Positions 34,971-44,427 of a stretch of DNA of 64,000 nt are shown one piece after another (within the stretch, counting starts at the first letter, position 1; every line of letters begins with the position of its first letter). The notes beneath the pieces were generated by a model, which saw only the letters and a list, made by a program, of their open reading frames with translations, was not told the origin of the DNA and searched no databases. The position numbers were made by a program, and so were the translations under genes. The stretch comes from Planctomycetota bacterium. Lineage in GTDB: Bacteria; Planctomycetota; UBA1135; GCA-002748355. The stretch covers positions 310,001 through 374,000 of the forward strand of contig JACKHW010000005.1 in NCBI GenBank assembly GCA_020638795.1, in the 5' to 3' direction.

Positions 34971-35723
34971 TCAGCGTGCGGCGATCGCGGGAATGCGGAG
35001 TGTTCGACCGGCAACGACCCTGTCACCCTTGATCGAAGGATTCGCGCGGCGCAATCGATCGATGTTCTCGTTCGACGATGAGCCGAAGTAGCGCTGGGAG
35101 ATCGTCCACAGACTCTCGCCCTTCTTGACGAGATGATCCGTTGCGGACGCGTTGGTCGGCTGGACGGTGTCCTTCGGCGGCGTCTGCGTGCGAACCGCAA
35201 CGGACTCGCCCGCAACGGGAAGCAAGATCTTGTCCCCACCGTGCAAGACCTTTCCGAGTTTCGGATTGAGGGCGACGATGCGATCGATGTTGGTCTTGGG
35301 ATTGCCGCGGAGTTCTCGCTCGGCGATTTTCCAGAGGCTGTCCCCGTCCTTGATGACGTATTCACGAGTCGCGGGCGTTGCCGGACCCTGTGCGTCGTCG
35401 ACGTGGACCGCTGGTGGGACGTTCTTCTCGATATCGAGGGACTCGAACGAGCCCTTGCGTCCTTCCGGCGGCGGGACCGTCCGAACGGGCTGCAGCGTGT
35501 GGTCCGGCCCGACGATGACCGGTGCCTTCGCGACCACGCCTGCGGGCTCCTGCCAACCGGTCGCCTTCCTCGTGTCGGGCGGAACCGGCTTGACGCCTTC
35601 GCGGAGTTTCGCGCGCTCGAACTCGGGAACCGTCGTTCCGTCCTTGCCGAAGATGCCGACGCCGACGATCAGCGCACAGAGTACGAACAGGGCCAACAGC
35701 CCATAGCGTTCGACGTTACCCAT
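34971..35723 (-). CDS. Membrane-anchored protein with two LysM domains
   Basis: The frame is 250 residues from ATG at 35723, with GTAGGAAA directly upstream. An N-terminal membrane helix (RYGLLALFVLCALIVGVGIF) is followed by a Pro-rich linker of about 90 residues and two LysM domains: EYVIKDGDSLWKIAERELRG and HLVKKGESLWTISQRYFG, each with a downstream N-x-x-I-x-x-x-N-P element. LysM binds GlcNAc in peptidoglycan. Its place between ftsW and murG is where other bacteria have no such gene, so it may help the septal or elongation machinery hold the wall. Confidence 0.88.
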   Translation of the reverse strand: MGNVERYGLLALFVLCALIVGVGIFGKDGTTVPEFERAKLREGVKPVPPDTRKATGWQEPAGVVAKAPVIVGPDHTLQPVRTVPPPEGRKGSFESLDIEKNVPPAVHVDDAQGPATPATREYVIKDGDSLWKIAERELRGNPKTNIDRIVALNPKLGKVLHGGDKILLPVAGESVAVRTQTPPKDTVQPTNASATDHLVKKGESLWTISQRYFGSSSNENIDRLRRANPSIKGDRVVAGRTLRIPAIAAR

Positions 35724-35775
35724 TTTCCTACCCTCCTCCGACCGATGTCGGCGAGCCCTCCCGGCTCGAATGCCC

Positions 35776-36888
35776 TCATGCCCGGGGATCCGAGACTTCG
35801 TCGCACCGCCTGCGCGAAGACCCGGTGCCACCCCGAGCGATGTTCAAGAGAATACCGACTGACGCGAGCGCGAACACCAGATTCGTGCCGCCCGACGACA
35901 GGAACGGCAGGTCGATCCCCTTTTCGGGGACGGTGAACGTCACGCCGAGCACGTTGATGCACGCCTGCAGCACGATCGTCACGCCGAGTCCGAGAGCGAC
36001 GAGAAAGCGCCATGGCGTTCCCGAACCCAGCGCGATCTGCACGACGGCCACGAAGAACAGGACGAAGAGCAACAGCACGATCACGGATCCGACGAGACCG
36101 AGTTCGTTGCCGACGATCGCGAGCACGAAGTCGTTGCGCGCCTCGGGGAGCCAACCCATCTTCATCCAACCCGCGCCGATACCAACACCACCGAGCGCAC
36201 CCTCGGCGAACGACTCGAGTCCGCGGCCGATCTGGAAGCCCGGCGTGCCCGAAGAGAACTCGGCCATGCGGCTACGTGAATGCCCGAAGAACTGCAGCAC
36301 GAAGACGAAGGCCGTGATCGCCGTCCCCGCGAGTACGAGGACGTGCCGCAGGCGAATCCCACCGCAGAGCACGAGCATGCCCGCGATCGCGATCACGAAG
36401 AACGCATGCCCGATGTCCGGCTGCGTCAGCAGCGCGAGCGATCCCGCAACCGGTACCGCGATGACCGGCAACACGCCGCGAACGAAGCTGTCTCGCAACG
36501 CCTTGCGCCGCTCGATCATCTCGGCGGTCGCGAGTACGACGAGGATCTTGACCAACTCGGCCGGCTGGAAACGGAAGCCGCCCAACTCGACCCAACGACT
36601 CGCGCCCTTGGTCGCACCGCCGAGCACATGAGGCAGCAAGCACGAGAAGACCGCGGTCGCATAGAGCGGCAACACGAACTTGCGTAGCGAGTCGAGTCGC
36701 ATGCGGAAGCAGACGAAGAGCGCGACGAGCCCGAGCAGGATGCGCATCGCACGACTCTCGAGCGCCGCGAAGAACCCGGTCACCGGTCCATCGATCGTCG
36801 CGCTCATCAGGAGGCCGACGCCGACCAACCCGCACACCGCGAACAACATGGCCTCACGCCAGAAACGTCGTGCTGCCGCCTCGTTCAT
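35776..36888 (-). CDS. ftsW: SEDS-family peptidoglycan glycosyltransferase FtsW/RodA
   Basis: The frame is 370 residues from ATG at 36888, with about ten membrane helices. The SEDS signature is present: ASRWVELGGFRFQPAELVKI, the catalytic aspartate in LLTQPDIGHAFFV, ARNDFVLAIVGNELGLVGS and LPFLSSGGTNLV. SEDS proteins polymerise lipid II with a class B penicillin-binding protein, here FtsI four genes upstream. FtsW is favoured over RodA by position in the dcw cluster. The usual neighbour murD is not between it and mraY. Confidence 0.9.
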   Translation of the reverse strand: MNEAAARRFWREAMLFAVCGLVGVGLLMSATIDGPVTGFFAALESRAMRILLGLVALFVCFRMRLDSLRKFVLPLYATAVFSCLLPHVLGGATKGASRWVELGGFRFQPAELVKILVVLATAEMIERRKALRDSFVRGVLPVIAVPVAGSLALLTQPDIGHAFFVIAIAGMLVLCGGIRLRHVLVLAGTAITAFVFVLQFFGHSRSRMAEFSSGTPGFQIGRGLESFAEGALGGVGIGAGWMKMGWLPEARNDFVLAIVGNELGLVGSVIVLLLFVLFFVAVVQIALGSGTPWRFLVALGLGVTIVLQACINVLGVTFTVPEKGIDLPFLSSGGTNLVFALASVGILLNIARGGTGSSRRRCDEVSDPRA

Positions 36889-36904
36889 GCTGCGATCGCC
36901 TCCC

Positions 36905-38023
36905 TTACCGCACCTTGAACAAGGCTACCGACAACACCGCCAACAAGACACCGATGATCCAGAACCGAACGACGATTCGTGTCTCCGGGGTTCCGTTCAG
37001 CTGGAATGCATGATGGATCGGCGCACAGCGGAAGACGCGCTTCCCCCGGAGTTTGAACGACGCGACCTGGAGGATGACACTGAACGCCTCGGCCACGAAG
37101 ACGCCGCCGGCGACGACGAGGAGGAGTTCCATGCGACTCGCGAATGCGGTGTAGCCGAGTAGCGCTCCGAAGCCGAGACTGCCGACGTCCCCCATGAAGA
37201 CCTGAGCCGGCGCCGCGTTGAACCACAAGAAACCGAGTGCCGCTCCGACGAGACCGGCGATCACGACCGCGAGTTCGAGGCATCCCGGGACGTAGCGTAC
37301 GAAGAAGCGCGCAGCGAGTTCTTCGGTCCCCACGACATTGCACGCGACGGTCAACGCGATCCCCGTGATCGCGAGGCAGCCCGCGGCGAGACCGTCCATG
37401 CCGTCGGTCAAGTTGACGGCGTTGGCGCTCCCGCAGATCACGAGCCATGCGAGACCACAGAACGCGATCCCGCCGAGCGGCAACGACAGATCCTTGGCAA
37501 ACGGCAGGAGCAAGACTTCGATGTCGTCGCCACCGTGCGTCGACCCTGGAGCCCACACGAACTCTCGAAGCGTGATCGCGACGGCGATCACGAGGAGGGT
37601 CAACAGGCCGAGCTTGAGCTTGCCGTTGATCCCGTGCTTCGTCGCGTGGTGCTGCTTGACGTGATCGTCGAGGTAACCGATCGCGGTCGCGACCACGAAC
37701 ACGACGAGCGCGAGCAAGACGATCGGGACGTCCAGTCGCGCCCAGAGCACCGACGCCCCGAAAATGGCACCGAACGTGAGGATGCCCCCCATCGTCGGCG
37801 TGCCCGCTTTTCCCTCGGGCACGATCGCGCGCCGCTCATCCCCCATCTTGGCGACGTTCTCGCCGAGTCTCCGGCGATCGAGCATCGCCAAGAATCGCGG
37901 TCCCACGAGCAGACATACGAGAAACGCGGTCACGAACGCAGCCGCCATGCGGAAGGACGGGTATCGAACCAGATACGGAAACCCGTGCGCCTCGTTCAGC
38001 CACCGAAAGAGCTCGTAGAGCAT
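36905..38023 (-). CDS. mraY: Phospho-N-acetylmuramoyl-pentapeptide transferase MraY
   Basis: The frame is 372 residues from ATG at 38023, with ten predicted membrane helices. Conserved features are GTPTMGGILTFGAIFG, the first Asp pair GYLDDHVKQHH, the motif SANAVNLTDGMDGLAAG, the third Asp region FMGDVGSLGFGALLG, and the histidine cluster CAPIHHAFQL. It transfers phospho-MurNAc-pentapeptide to undecaprenyl phosphate, forming lipid I. ftsW follows after 16 bases. Confidence 0.96.
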   Translation of the reverse strand: MLYELFRWLNEAHGFPYLVRYPSFRMAAAFVTAFLVCLLVGPRFLAMLDRRRLGENVAKMGDERRAIVPEGKAGTPTMGGILTFGAIFGASVLWARLDVPIVLLALVVFVVATAIGYLDDHVKQHHATKHGINGKLKLGLLTLLVIAVAITLREFVWAPGSTHGGDDIEVLLLPFAKDLSLPLGGIAFCGLAWLVICGSANAVNLTDGMDGLAAGCLAITGIALTVACNVVGTEELAARFFVRYVPGCLELAVVIAGLVGAALGFLWFNAAPAQVFMGDVGSLGFGALLGYTAFASRMELLLVVAGGVFVAEAFSVILQVASFKLRGKRVFRCAPIHHAFQLNGTPETRIVVRFWIIGVLLAVLSVALFKVR

Positions 38024-38042
38024 CTCGTCGCCGGCCGCGCCG

Positions 38043-39461
38043 TCAGCCTGCGGCGCCCGTCATCGCATCGACCGCACGATCGAGGGCGACGGCTCGAGAT
38101 CCCTTGAACAACACGAAATCGCCGGCACCGAAGAGAGCAGGCAACTCGGGGATCAACGCATCGACATCCTCGAACAGGACGATCGGCTTGCCGGTCTCCT
38201 CGTGGAACGCTCGCGCGGCGAACGCGGCGAGCGAACCGACGGCAACGAGCAGATCGACCCTGCCTGCTGCAGCGACGCCGGACTCTTCGTGGATCGCACG
38301 GGCTTCTTCACCGAGTTCGCGCATGTCGCCGAGCACGAGAACACGCCGCTTCATATGGCGAATGCGATCGAGCACGGAGAGCGCGGCGAGCAAGGACTCG
38401 GGATTGGCGTTGTAGCTATCGTCGAGGATCTGCACGCCGCCCGTACCGACCTTCGACTCGAGTCGACGAGGCGTCGGTCGCACTTGTGCGGCACGTTCGA
38501 CGAGTTCTGCGATCGCTCCGGGAGCATCGCCCTCGATGGCGACACCGATCGCGAGCACCGCGAGGAAGTTCCGCACGTCGTGCAGGCCCGGCCGCCGCAA
38601 GACGGCACCGCCGAGGCGATGTCCGAGGACTTCGACGTCGAAGGAGATCGCGAGCTGTTTGTCGATGACGAGTGTTCGCAACGAAGTCGAGTGGACCGAA
38701 GCGCGGTGCGTCACTCCGAACGTCACCGTACGCCGTCCACCGGCAGCCTCGCGCAGGCTCGCGATGTTCGCATCGTCGGCGTTGAGAACGACGATCGACT
38801 CGGGCCTCGAGCCGGCGATGATCGCGGTCTTCTCGTGCAAGACTCCTTCGACGGTACCGAGCCCCTCGAGGTGTCCCCGGCCGACGAGCGTGATCACGAC
38901 GATGTCGGGGTCGGCGATCTTCGTGAGTGTCGCGATCTCACCAGGCGCGTTCGTTCCGATCTCGCAAAAGACGAGTTCGGTTTCGTCGCGCGCGCGCAGC
39001 AACGTCAGTGGAACACCGATGTCGTTGTTGAACGACTTTTCGCTCACCACGATCTCGCGGTCGTGGAAGAGCGTCGCTGCGATCTCTTTGGTCGTCGTCT
39101 TGCCACAACTTCCGGTAATGCCGATCACCTTGCCCGGCAGTCGCGCACGATGCGCGCGCGCAAGATCTTGCAGCGCCGTTCTCGTATCGCCCACGACGAC
39201 GGCGAACGAAGCACCGAGATCGATCTGCGGGTCGAGCTGTTCGACGACGACACCGGCAGCGCCATTCGCGAGCGCGGTCACGACGTGGTCGTGCCCATCG
39301 TGATTCGGTCCACGCAACGCGAAGAACAGCGTCTCCACGACCGCACCACGACTGTCGGTCGACACGGCCTTGGCGAGCCCCGTTCCACGAAGCTCACCTT
39401 GGCAGGCGTTAGCAACGAATTCGGCGGTGAACCCCGCCGCTCGCGTCAGCGATGCAACCAT
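38043..39461 (-). CDS. murF: UDP-MurNAc-tripeptide--D-Ala-D-Ala ligase MurF
   Basis: The frame is 472 residues from ATG at 39461, overlapping the end of murE by 16 bases. Mur ligase features are STDSRGAVVETLFFALRG at the N-terminus, the P-loop GITGSCGKTTTKE, VFCEIGTNAPGEI and the C-terminal LDDSYNANPESLLAAL, the last being typical of MurF. It adds D-Ala-D-Ala to complete the pentapeptide. mraY follows on the same strand after 19 bases. Confidence 0.95.
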   Translation of the reverse strand: MVASLTRAAGFTAEFVANACQGELRGTGLAKAVSTDSRGAVVETLFFALRGPNHDGHDHVVTALANGAAGVVVEQLDPQIDLGASFAVVVGDTRTALQDLARAHRARLPGKVIGITGSCGKTTTKEIAATLFHDREIVVSEKSFNNDIGVPLTLLRARDETELVFCEIGTNAPGEIATLTKIADPDIVVITLVGRGHLEGLGTVEGVLHEKTAIIAGSRPESIVVLNADDANIASLREAAGGRRTVTFGVTHRASVHSTSLRTLVIDKQLAISFDVEVLGHRLGGAVLRRPGLHDVRNFLAVLAIGVAIEGDAPGAIAELVERAAQVRPTPRRLESKVGTGGVQILDDSYNANPESLLAALSVLDRIRHMKRRVLVLGDMRELGEEARAIHEESGVAAAGRVDLLVAVGSLAAFAARAFHEETGKPIVLFEDVDALIPELPALFGAGDFVLFKGSRAVALDRAVDAMTGAAG

Positions 39462-41209
39462 TCGAGTGCGACCTCGCGATCATCGAAAGCGTGCAAGGTC
39501 GTCCCGATGAGTTGACCGCTCTCGTGTCCCTTGCCGGCGATGACGATCGTATCGAGCTGTTCGGCAGAATCGAGGGCATGCCAGATCGCCTTCCGACGAT
39601 CGTCGCAGACGTCGACGCGCGCGGCGCTGGACTCGAGTTCTCTGATCCCGGCGAGGATCTCCTCGAGGATCCCGCGCGGGTCCTCGCGTCGCGGGTTGTC
39701 GTGCGTGACGACCACGTGATCGGCGAGGGTGGCGGCTATCTGCCCCATCTTGCCGCGCTTTCCGCGATCACGCTCACCGCCACACCCGAACACGACGCGC
39801 AGCGAACCACGAGTCATCGGGCGAAGGGACTTGAGTACTTGCTCGAGCGCATCGGGAGTGTGCGCGTAGTCGAGAAAGACACGGAAGCGCTCGAACCCCG
39901 GCACGCTCTCGAGGCGACCTCGCACCGGCTTCGCTCGGGCCATCGCCGCACCGACGCGGAGCGGACCGACACCGAGCGCGATCGCGGTCGCCATCGCAGC
40001 GAGCGCGTTGCGGGCATTGTGGGTTCCGATCAACGGCAGTTCGACGTCGACGTGACCATCGCGAGTCACGATGCGCATGCGCGTTCCGAAGGTCGTCTCG
40101 CGAAGGATCTCGCCGCGCACGTGCGTGCCGTGCGGCGGCAACGCGTCGGGATGCGCGGAACCGAGTGCCCAAGTCGTCACGCGATGCGAGGGATCGATCG
40201 CGTCCCGGATCGGTGACGCACTTGCATCGTCTGCAGGCAGGACGGCGAGCTTGCCCGGCGCGAGCGAAGAGAACAGCCGTGCCTTCGCCCGACCGTACTC
40301 CTCCATCGTGCCGTGGTAATCGAGATGGTCGCGCGAGAGGTTCGTGAAGACGGCGGCTTCGAAGCGCACGGCATCCGTTCGACCTTGATCGAGCGCGTGC
40401 GAGCTGACTTCGATCACCGCGTGCTTGCAGCCACGATCGACCATCCCGCGCAAGAGTCGCTGGAGTTCGATCGGACCCGGAGTCGTGTTGGTCGCCGGCA
40501 AGACGTGTTCGCGCCCGTCGGGCTTGGGGCCGAGGCGATACTCGATCGTGCCGAGCGAGCCAACCGGGCGACCGTCGTCTTCGAGACAGATGCGCAAGAG
40601 ATCGGCAACGGTCGTCTTGCCGTTGGTCCCGGTGACGCCGATCACGTGCAGGTGCGTCGACGGCTCGCCATAGAAGCGCGCGGCCACCGCTCCTGCAGCA
40701 CGCCGCACGTCGGGAACGACGAAGCACGGTACGGCAACGGGCAACGGACGTTCGGCGACGACCGCGACGGCACCACGACCGACCGCTTCGGTCGCGAAGC
40801 GCGCCCCGTCCGCCTCGTGGCCCGGCACCGCGAAGAAGATCGCCCCACTCGTCACTCGCCCCGAGTGATCGCAGACCGCGGTCACGGTTTCGTTGCGGAA
40901 CCGAACGACATCGAGCGCGGCGTGCGCTTCGAGAACAGTACGCAGCGATGCGAGATCCGGTAGCAACTCGCCGACATTCGCGATGCGATTCGAGTCGCCC
41001 GTCGATGCGGCCCGGGCAGAAGGCAGGTCGCCGATCGGGTGCACGCGCAACGTGCGCCCCGATGGCATCCTGCGCTCGTGCGCTTGTCCGTCTGCATCCC
41101 CGTTCGAAGTCATGACATCGGTGACCCGCTGAGTCACAGTAAGCGCGCGCTGCGGCCTTTGTTTGCGCACCCAGCCGCGCAGTCCCGACAACCTACCGAA
41201 ACCGACCAT
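39446..41209 (-). CDS. murE: UDP-MurNAc-dipeptide--meso-diaminopimelate ligase MurE
   Basis: The frame is 587 residues from ATG at 41209, which has AGGGGAGAG just upstream and overlaps the ftsI stop by 17 bases. That start adds about 70 residues before the usual MurE N-terminus; an ATG at 41113 would be shorter but has no binding site. The motifs are SGAIFFAVPG, GVTGTNGKTTVADL, EVSSHALDQGR and VFLDYAHTPDALEQVL. HDNPRREDP contains the DNPR signature that selects meso-diaminopimelate, so the wall is of the diaminopimelate type. Confidence 0.94.
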   Translation of the reverse strand: MVGFGRLSGLRGWVRKQRPQRALTVTQRVTDVMTSNGDADGQAHERRMPSGRTLRVHPIGDLPSARAASTGDSNRIANVGELLPDLASLRTVLEAHAALDVVRFRNETVTAVCDHSGRVTSGAIFFAVPGHEADGARFATEAVGRGAVAVVAERPLPVAVPCFVVPDVRRAAGAVAARFYGEPSTHLHVIGVTGTNGKTTVADLLRICLEDDGRPVGSLGTIEYRLGPKPDGREHVLPATNTTPGPIELQRLLRGMVDRGCKHAVIEVSSHALDQGRTDAVRFEAAVFTNLSRDHLDYHGTMEEYGRAKARLFSSLAPGKLAVLPADDASASPIRDAIDPSHRVTTWALGSAHPDALPPHGTHVRGEILRETTFGTRMRIVTRDGHVDVELPLIGTHNARNALAAMATAIALGVGPLRVGAAMARAKPVRGRLESVPGFERFRVFLDYAHTPDALEQVLKSLRPMTRGSLRVVFGCGGERDRGKRGKMGQIAATLADHVVVTHDNPRREDPRGILEEILAGIRELESSAARVDVCDDRRKAIWHALDSAEQLDTIVIAGKGHESGQLIGTTLHAFDDREVALEWLHR

Positions 41210-43106
41210 CGCTCTCCCCTCTCTCGTGGACGGGACGTGCGACGTCCCGTCTCGTGTGGCTTTTCTTGACGTAGGCCATCAGGTCCCGCACCGCGGGCGC
41301 GGCATACGTTCCACCGTAAAACTTCCGAACATTGCGCTTCATGAGAACCGCCATCGAAAGCCACCTGGGCTCGTCCGCAGGCGCGAATCCCACGAAGCTC
41401 GCGTTGGACACTTGCCGGCGCTCGTTGATCGTCGTGCCGGTTTTTCCAGCGAGCCAACCGTTCATGTCCGGACTGCTCAGTTCGCGCGCAGTGCCGCGCG
41501 GATCGGTGACGACGTGGACGAGCGTGCTGCGGATCCACGAAACCGTCCGCTCGGACAGGATGCGTTCTCCCGGTCCGGCACGTTCGCCTGCGCCGGCGAT
41601 CAGGCGCATGCGGAAGTCGTGCCCCGTCACGAGACTCGCGAACGCCCGGGCGAAGCTGATCGGATAGATCTCGAGCTGGTAGCCGAAGCTGAGCGACGGG
41701 CCGGTGTAGACCTCGTAGTCCGCCTTGTTCTCGAAGTTCCGCGACGTCGGCACGATTCCCGGCCTCGGACGACCATCCGCGAGCTGAGGCAATGGCAGCC
41801 CGAGTTCCGGCGCCTCGCCGAGCCGAAACAGTTCGAGCAGTTCGCGATGAAACGGCGCTCCACCGAGCATGCCGACCTTCACAGCCCCGATGTTGCTCGA
41901 CTGGATCAGGATGTCCTCGAGGAGGCAGGCACCGACGGCGTGGTCGTCCTTGATGATGCGCGACCGGCGAGCGTGCTTGGGAACGATACGCCACGTCTTG
42001 CCACCGTCCTCGCCACAGACGAACGGTTGGCCCGGCGAAACGATCCCACGCTCGAGCGCGAGCCCGAGCACGAGCGGCTTGATGACAGAACCCGGCTCGA
42101 CGCGAGCCCAGTGCGTCATCGGCCAATCGCGGTCACCCGAGATTCGGAACTCGGGATCGAACGTCGGCGAACCAGCGAGCGCGAGCACGTCGCCGCTCTG
42201 CAGATCGACGAGCAGGATCATCCCCCACTCGGCTTCGGCGTCGGCAACCGCGCGCCCGATCGCATCGAACGCGACTTCTTGGTAGCGCGAGTCGAGCGTC
42301 GTGACGATGCGCTCCGGGGCGAAGTCGTCGGCAAACGGCGCAGGCTCGAGATCCCGCAGGTAACGCTTGCCGCGCGCATTGCGCAACTCGCGCACGGTCG
42401 TCGCCTTGCCGGGAACGAGCGCGGGAAGCGCTTCGAGTCCAATCGCGCGATCATCGCCGTCGGATTCGCCAACGAGCGCACCGACGACGTGCGCGGCCGC
42501 ACGGCCGAGTGGATACACGCGGTTCCAGCGCGAGACGAAGCGAAACCGGAATCGACAGCCGTCGTACCGCGCGCGGCCGAGCTCTTCGAAGGCGCGCAGC
42601 GCTGCGGTATCGCCGACGTCGCTCGCGACTTCGCGCTTCCAGTAGTATTGCCACGGGCCACGTGTCTCACGGCGCACGTCGGCTCGCTGCCACAAGTCGC
42701 GACGGAAGTCGTCGCCCGGCAACCGCAGCGCTTCGAGGACCCCGTCGCGCTCCGATGCGGACACGTGCCGATCCATCTCGAGGCATGCGAGGATGCGATT
42801 CGCGAGTTCGAGTGGGAGATCGGTGTTGCCGTAGCACTCGACTTCGACGTCGTACGCGAGGACGGAGCGCGCGAGCACTGCGCCATGGCGATCCACGATC
42901 GTGCCTCGCGGCGCGTTCTGACGAACGGTCCGCTGACCGTGAACACGTTCGGGGTCGGGCGATCGGCGCCCGTCCGCATGTGCGACGAAGACGCGCCACC
43001 CGGCGAGCGCGAGCAAGAGCGACACGACCGTGACGACGGTGACGAAGACACGCTCGCTCACTTCTTCGAAGACGGGACCACGCGGATGCAGCGACTTGCG
43101 GATCAT
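41193..43106 (-). CDS. ftsI: Penicillin-binding protein, FtsI-type transpeptidase
   Basis: The frame is 637 residues from ATG at 43106, seven bases after the ftsL-like stop. One N-terminal helix (VFVTVVTVVSLLLALAGW) is followed by the PBP dimerisation region (RQNAPRGTIVDRHGAVLARS) and the transpeptidase with all three motifs: S-x-x-K in EPGSVIKPLVL, S-x-N in QSSNIGAVKVG and KTG in LAGKTGTTI. It cross-links septal peptidoglycan in the periplasm with FtsW. No PASTA domain is seen. Confidence 0.94.
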   Translation of the reverse strand: MIRKSLHPRGPVFEEVSERVFVTVVTVVSLLLALAGWRVFVAHADGRRSPDPERVHGQRTVRQNAPRGTIVDRHGAVLARSVLAYDVEVECYGNTDLPLELANRILACLEMDRHVSASERDGVLEALRLPGDDFRRDLWQRADVRRETRGPWQYYWKREVASDVGDTAALRAFEELGRARYDGCRFRFRFVSRWNRVYPLGRAAAHVVGALVGESDGDDRAIGLEALPALVPGKATTVRELRNARGKRYLRDLEPAPFADDFAPERIVTTLDSRYQEVAFDAIGRAVADAEAEWGMILLVDLQSGDVLALAGSPTFDPEFRISGDRDWPMTHWARVEPGSVIKPLVLGLALERGIVSPGQPFVCGEDGGKTWRIVPKHARRSRIIKDDHAVGACLLEDILIQSSNIGAVKVGMLGGAPFHRELLELFRLGEAPELGLPLPQLADGRPRPGIVPTSRNFENKADYEVYTGPSLSFGYQLEIYPISFARAFASLVTGHDFRMRLIAGAGERAGPGERILSERTVSWIRSTLVHVVTDPRGTARELSSPDMNGWLAGKTGTTINERRQVSNASFVGFAPADEPRWLSMAVLMKRNVRKFYGGTYAAPAVRDLMAYVKKSHTRRDVARPVHERGESDGRFR

Positions 43107-43113
43107 CGCGAGG

Positions 43114-43356
43114 TCAATCTCTTGTCTTGCGGGCCTGTGCGTCGGCAGTCGAAGCCTCGAGGACTTCGGTGCGACGCAACCACGCGAGGCGACGCTCACA
43201 GCGTGCTCGCTCGGCAACGACATAATTGGCATCTGCCTGCAACGCACTGAGGCGTGCACGGAGATGCAAGGTCCGGATCCGAAGGGCGACCACCAGGAGA
43301 CACACGACCAGGCAGAGGAAGAGCGCGACGAACGCGCCTCCCCACCTCATCGCCAT
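43114..43356 (-). CDS. FtsL-like small membrane protein
   Basis: The frame is 80 residues from ATG at 43356, overlapping the rsmH stop by 10 bases; longer versions of the frame overlap rsmH and are arginine- and glycine-rich. It has one membrane helix (GGAFVALFLCLVVCLLVVAL) followed by a short helical, coiled-coil-like tail (IRTLHLRARLSALQADANYV). Size, topology and position between rsmH and ftsI fit FtsL, whose sequence is poorly conserved. The assignment rests on context. Confidence 0.7.
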   Translation of the reverse strand: MAMRWGGAFVALFLCLVVCLLVVALRIRTLHLRARLSALQADANYVVAERARCERRLAWLRRTEVLEASTADAQARKTRD

Positions 43357-44297
43357 GCCTCCTGGCGACCTACCGGGGGATCGGAATCGGCCGTCTTCAC
43401 GGCCACTCGGAGCTTCGCGCTCCGACTGCGGGGATTGCTCTGCAGCTCCTCGGGGCCCGCGGTGACGGGCTTCTTCGTGAGGCGTTGCAAGTTCTCCCTG
43501 AAGAACGTCTTCACCAGACGATCCTCCAAGCTGTGAAACGAGATCACGACCAGGCGACCCCCGACGCGAAGCGCACGGCATGCTGCCGCGAGCCCCGCCT
43601 CGAGGACCTCCAGCTCTCTGTTGGTCGCGATTCGCAACGCTTGGAAGACGCGCGTCGCCGGATGAATCCGTCCACTGCGCGCCGAGGGTGGCACCGCTCG
43701 AACCACCAACTCGGCCAGCTCCCCACCAGTCATGGGAAGCAACTGACGTTTCCGCTCTTCGCAGATCGCTTGCGCGATCCGCCTCCAGAAGCGCTCTTCG
43801 CCGTACTCCCGGAACCAACGACCGAGTTCCTTCTCCGGAGTCGTCCGGAGCAGGTCCAAGGCAGTCGGTCCAGAAGTCTGGTCGTAACGCATGTCGAGAG
43901 AGGTCGAAGAACGGAAGGACAACCCCCTCCCGGGGTCGTCCATCTGATGCGAGCCGAAGCCCAGATCCGCGAGAACTCGATCGACAGAGTCGATGCCGAG
44001 CCCTCGAAGGACCTCGTCCAAATCGGCGTAGCTCGCGTGACGAAGCTCCACTCTCGGGGCAACCCCTGCGAGGATTCGCTCTGCAGCAGCAATCGCGGAC
44101 GCGTCCCGGTCGAGACCGATCAACGTTCCGCGAGCGCCGAGATGCTCGGCAATCCCGATCGCATGGCCACCCATGCCGACCGTCGCATCGACGACGGTCA
44201 GCCCCTCCTCGAGAGCGAGGGCTTCGATGACTTCCTTGAAAAGAACAGGTTTGTGGGGCGGCAACCCCGAATGTCCGTGTTCGCCTGGCTCGCTCAC
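43347..44297 (-). CDS. rsmH: 16S rRNA (cytosine-1402-N4)-methyltransferase RsmH
   Basis: The frame is 316 residues from GTG at 44297. The N-terminal PHKPVLFKEVIEAL and the AdoMet-binding VVDATVGMGGHAIGIAEHLG are typical, as are ADLGFGSHQMDDPGRGLSF and RLVVISFHSLEDRLVKTFF. It methylates C1402 in the ribosomal P site and is the usual second gene of the dcw cluster. The gap to mraZ is 130 bases. Confidence 0.95.
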   Translation of the reverse strand: MSEPGEHGHSGLPPHKPVLFKEVIEALALEEGLTVVDATVGMGGHAIGIAEHLGARGTLIGLDRDASAIAAAERILAGVAPRVELRHASYADLDEVLRGLGIDSVDRVLADLGFGSHQMDDPGRGLSFRSSTSLDMRYDQTSGPTALDLLRTTPEKELGRWFREYGEERFWRRIAQAICEERKRQLLPMTGGELAELVVRAVPPSARSGRIHPATRVFQALRIATNRELEVLEAGLAAACRALRVGGRLVVISFHSLEDRLVKTFFRENLQRLTKKPVTAGPEELQSNPRSRSAKLRVAVKTADSDPPVGRQEAWR

Positions 44298-44369
44298 GCG
44301 ACGTCGCGCAGTGCTTCGTCGCGTCGTTCCACCAAGCTGCGTGCAGGCTCGATCAGGCCGGGCCAGGAA

Positions 44370-44396
44370 GGGAGAGAGAGCGACGAGCCCTCTCCC
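44370..44396 (-). promoter_or_regulatory. Hairpin between mraZ and rsmH
   Basis: GGGAGAG at 44370-44376 pairs with CTCTCCC at 44390-44396. It lies in the 130-base gap between mraZ and rsmH, with a smaller GATGCA/TGCATC stem nearer mraZ. It may act as an attenuator or RNA-processing site. The evidence is only the sequence symmetry. Confidence 0.25.
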
Positions 44397-44427
44397 CCCC
44401 GGAGAAGATCGATGCAGTGCGAGTGCA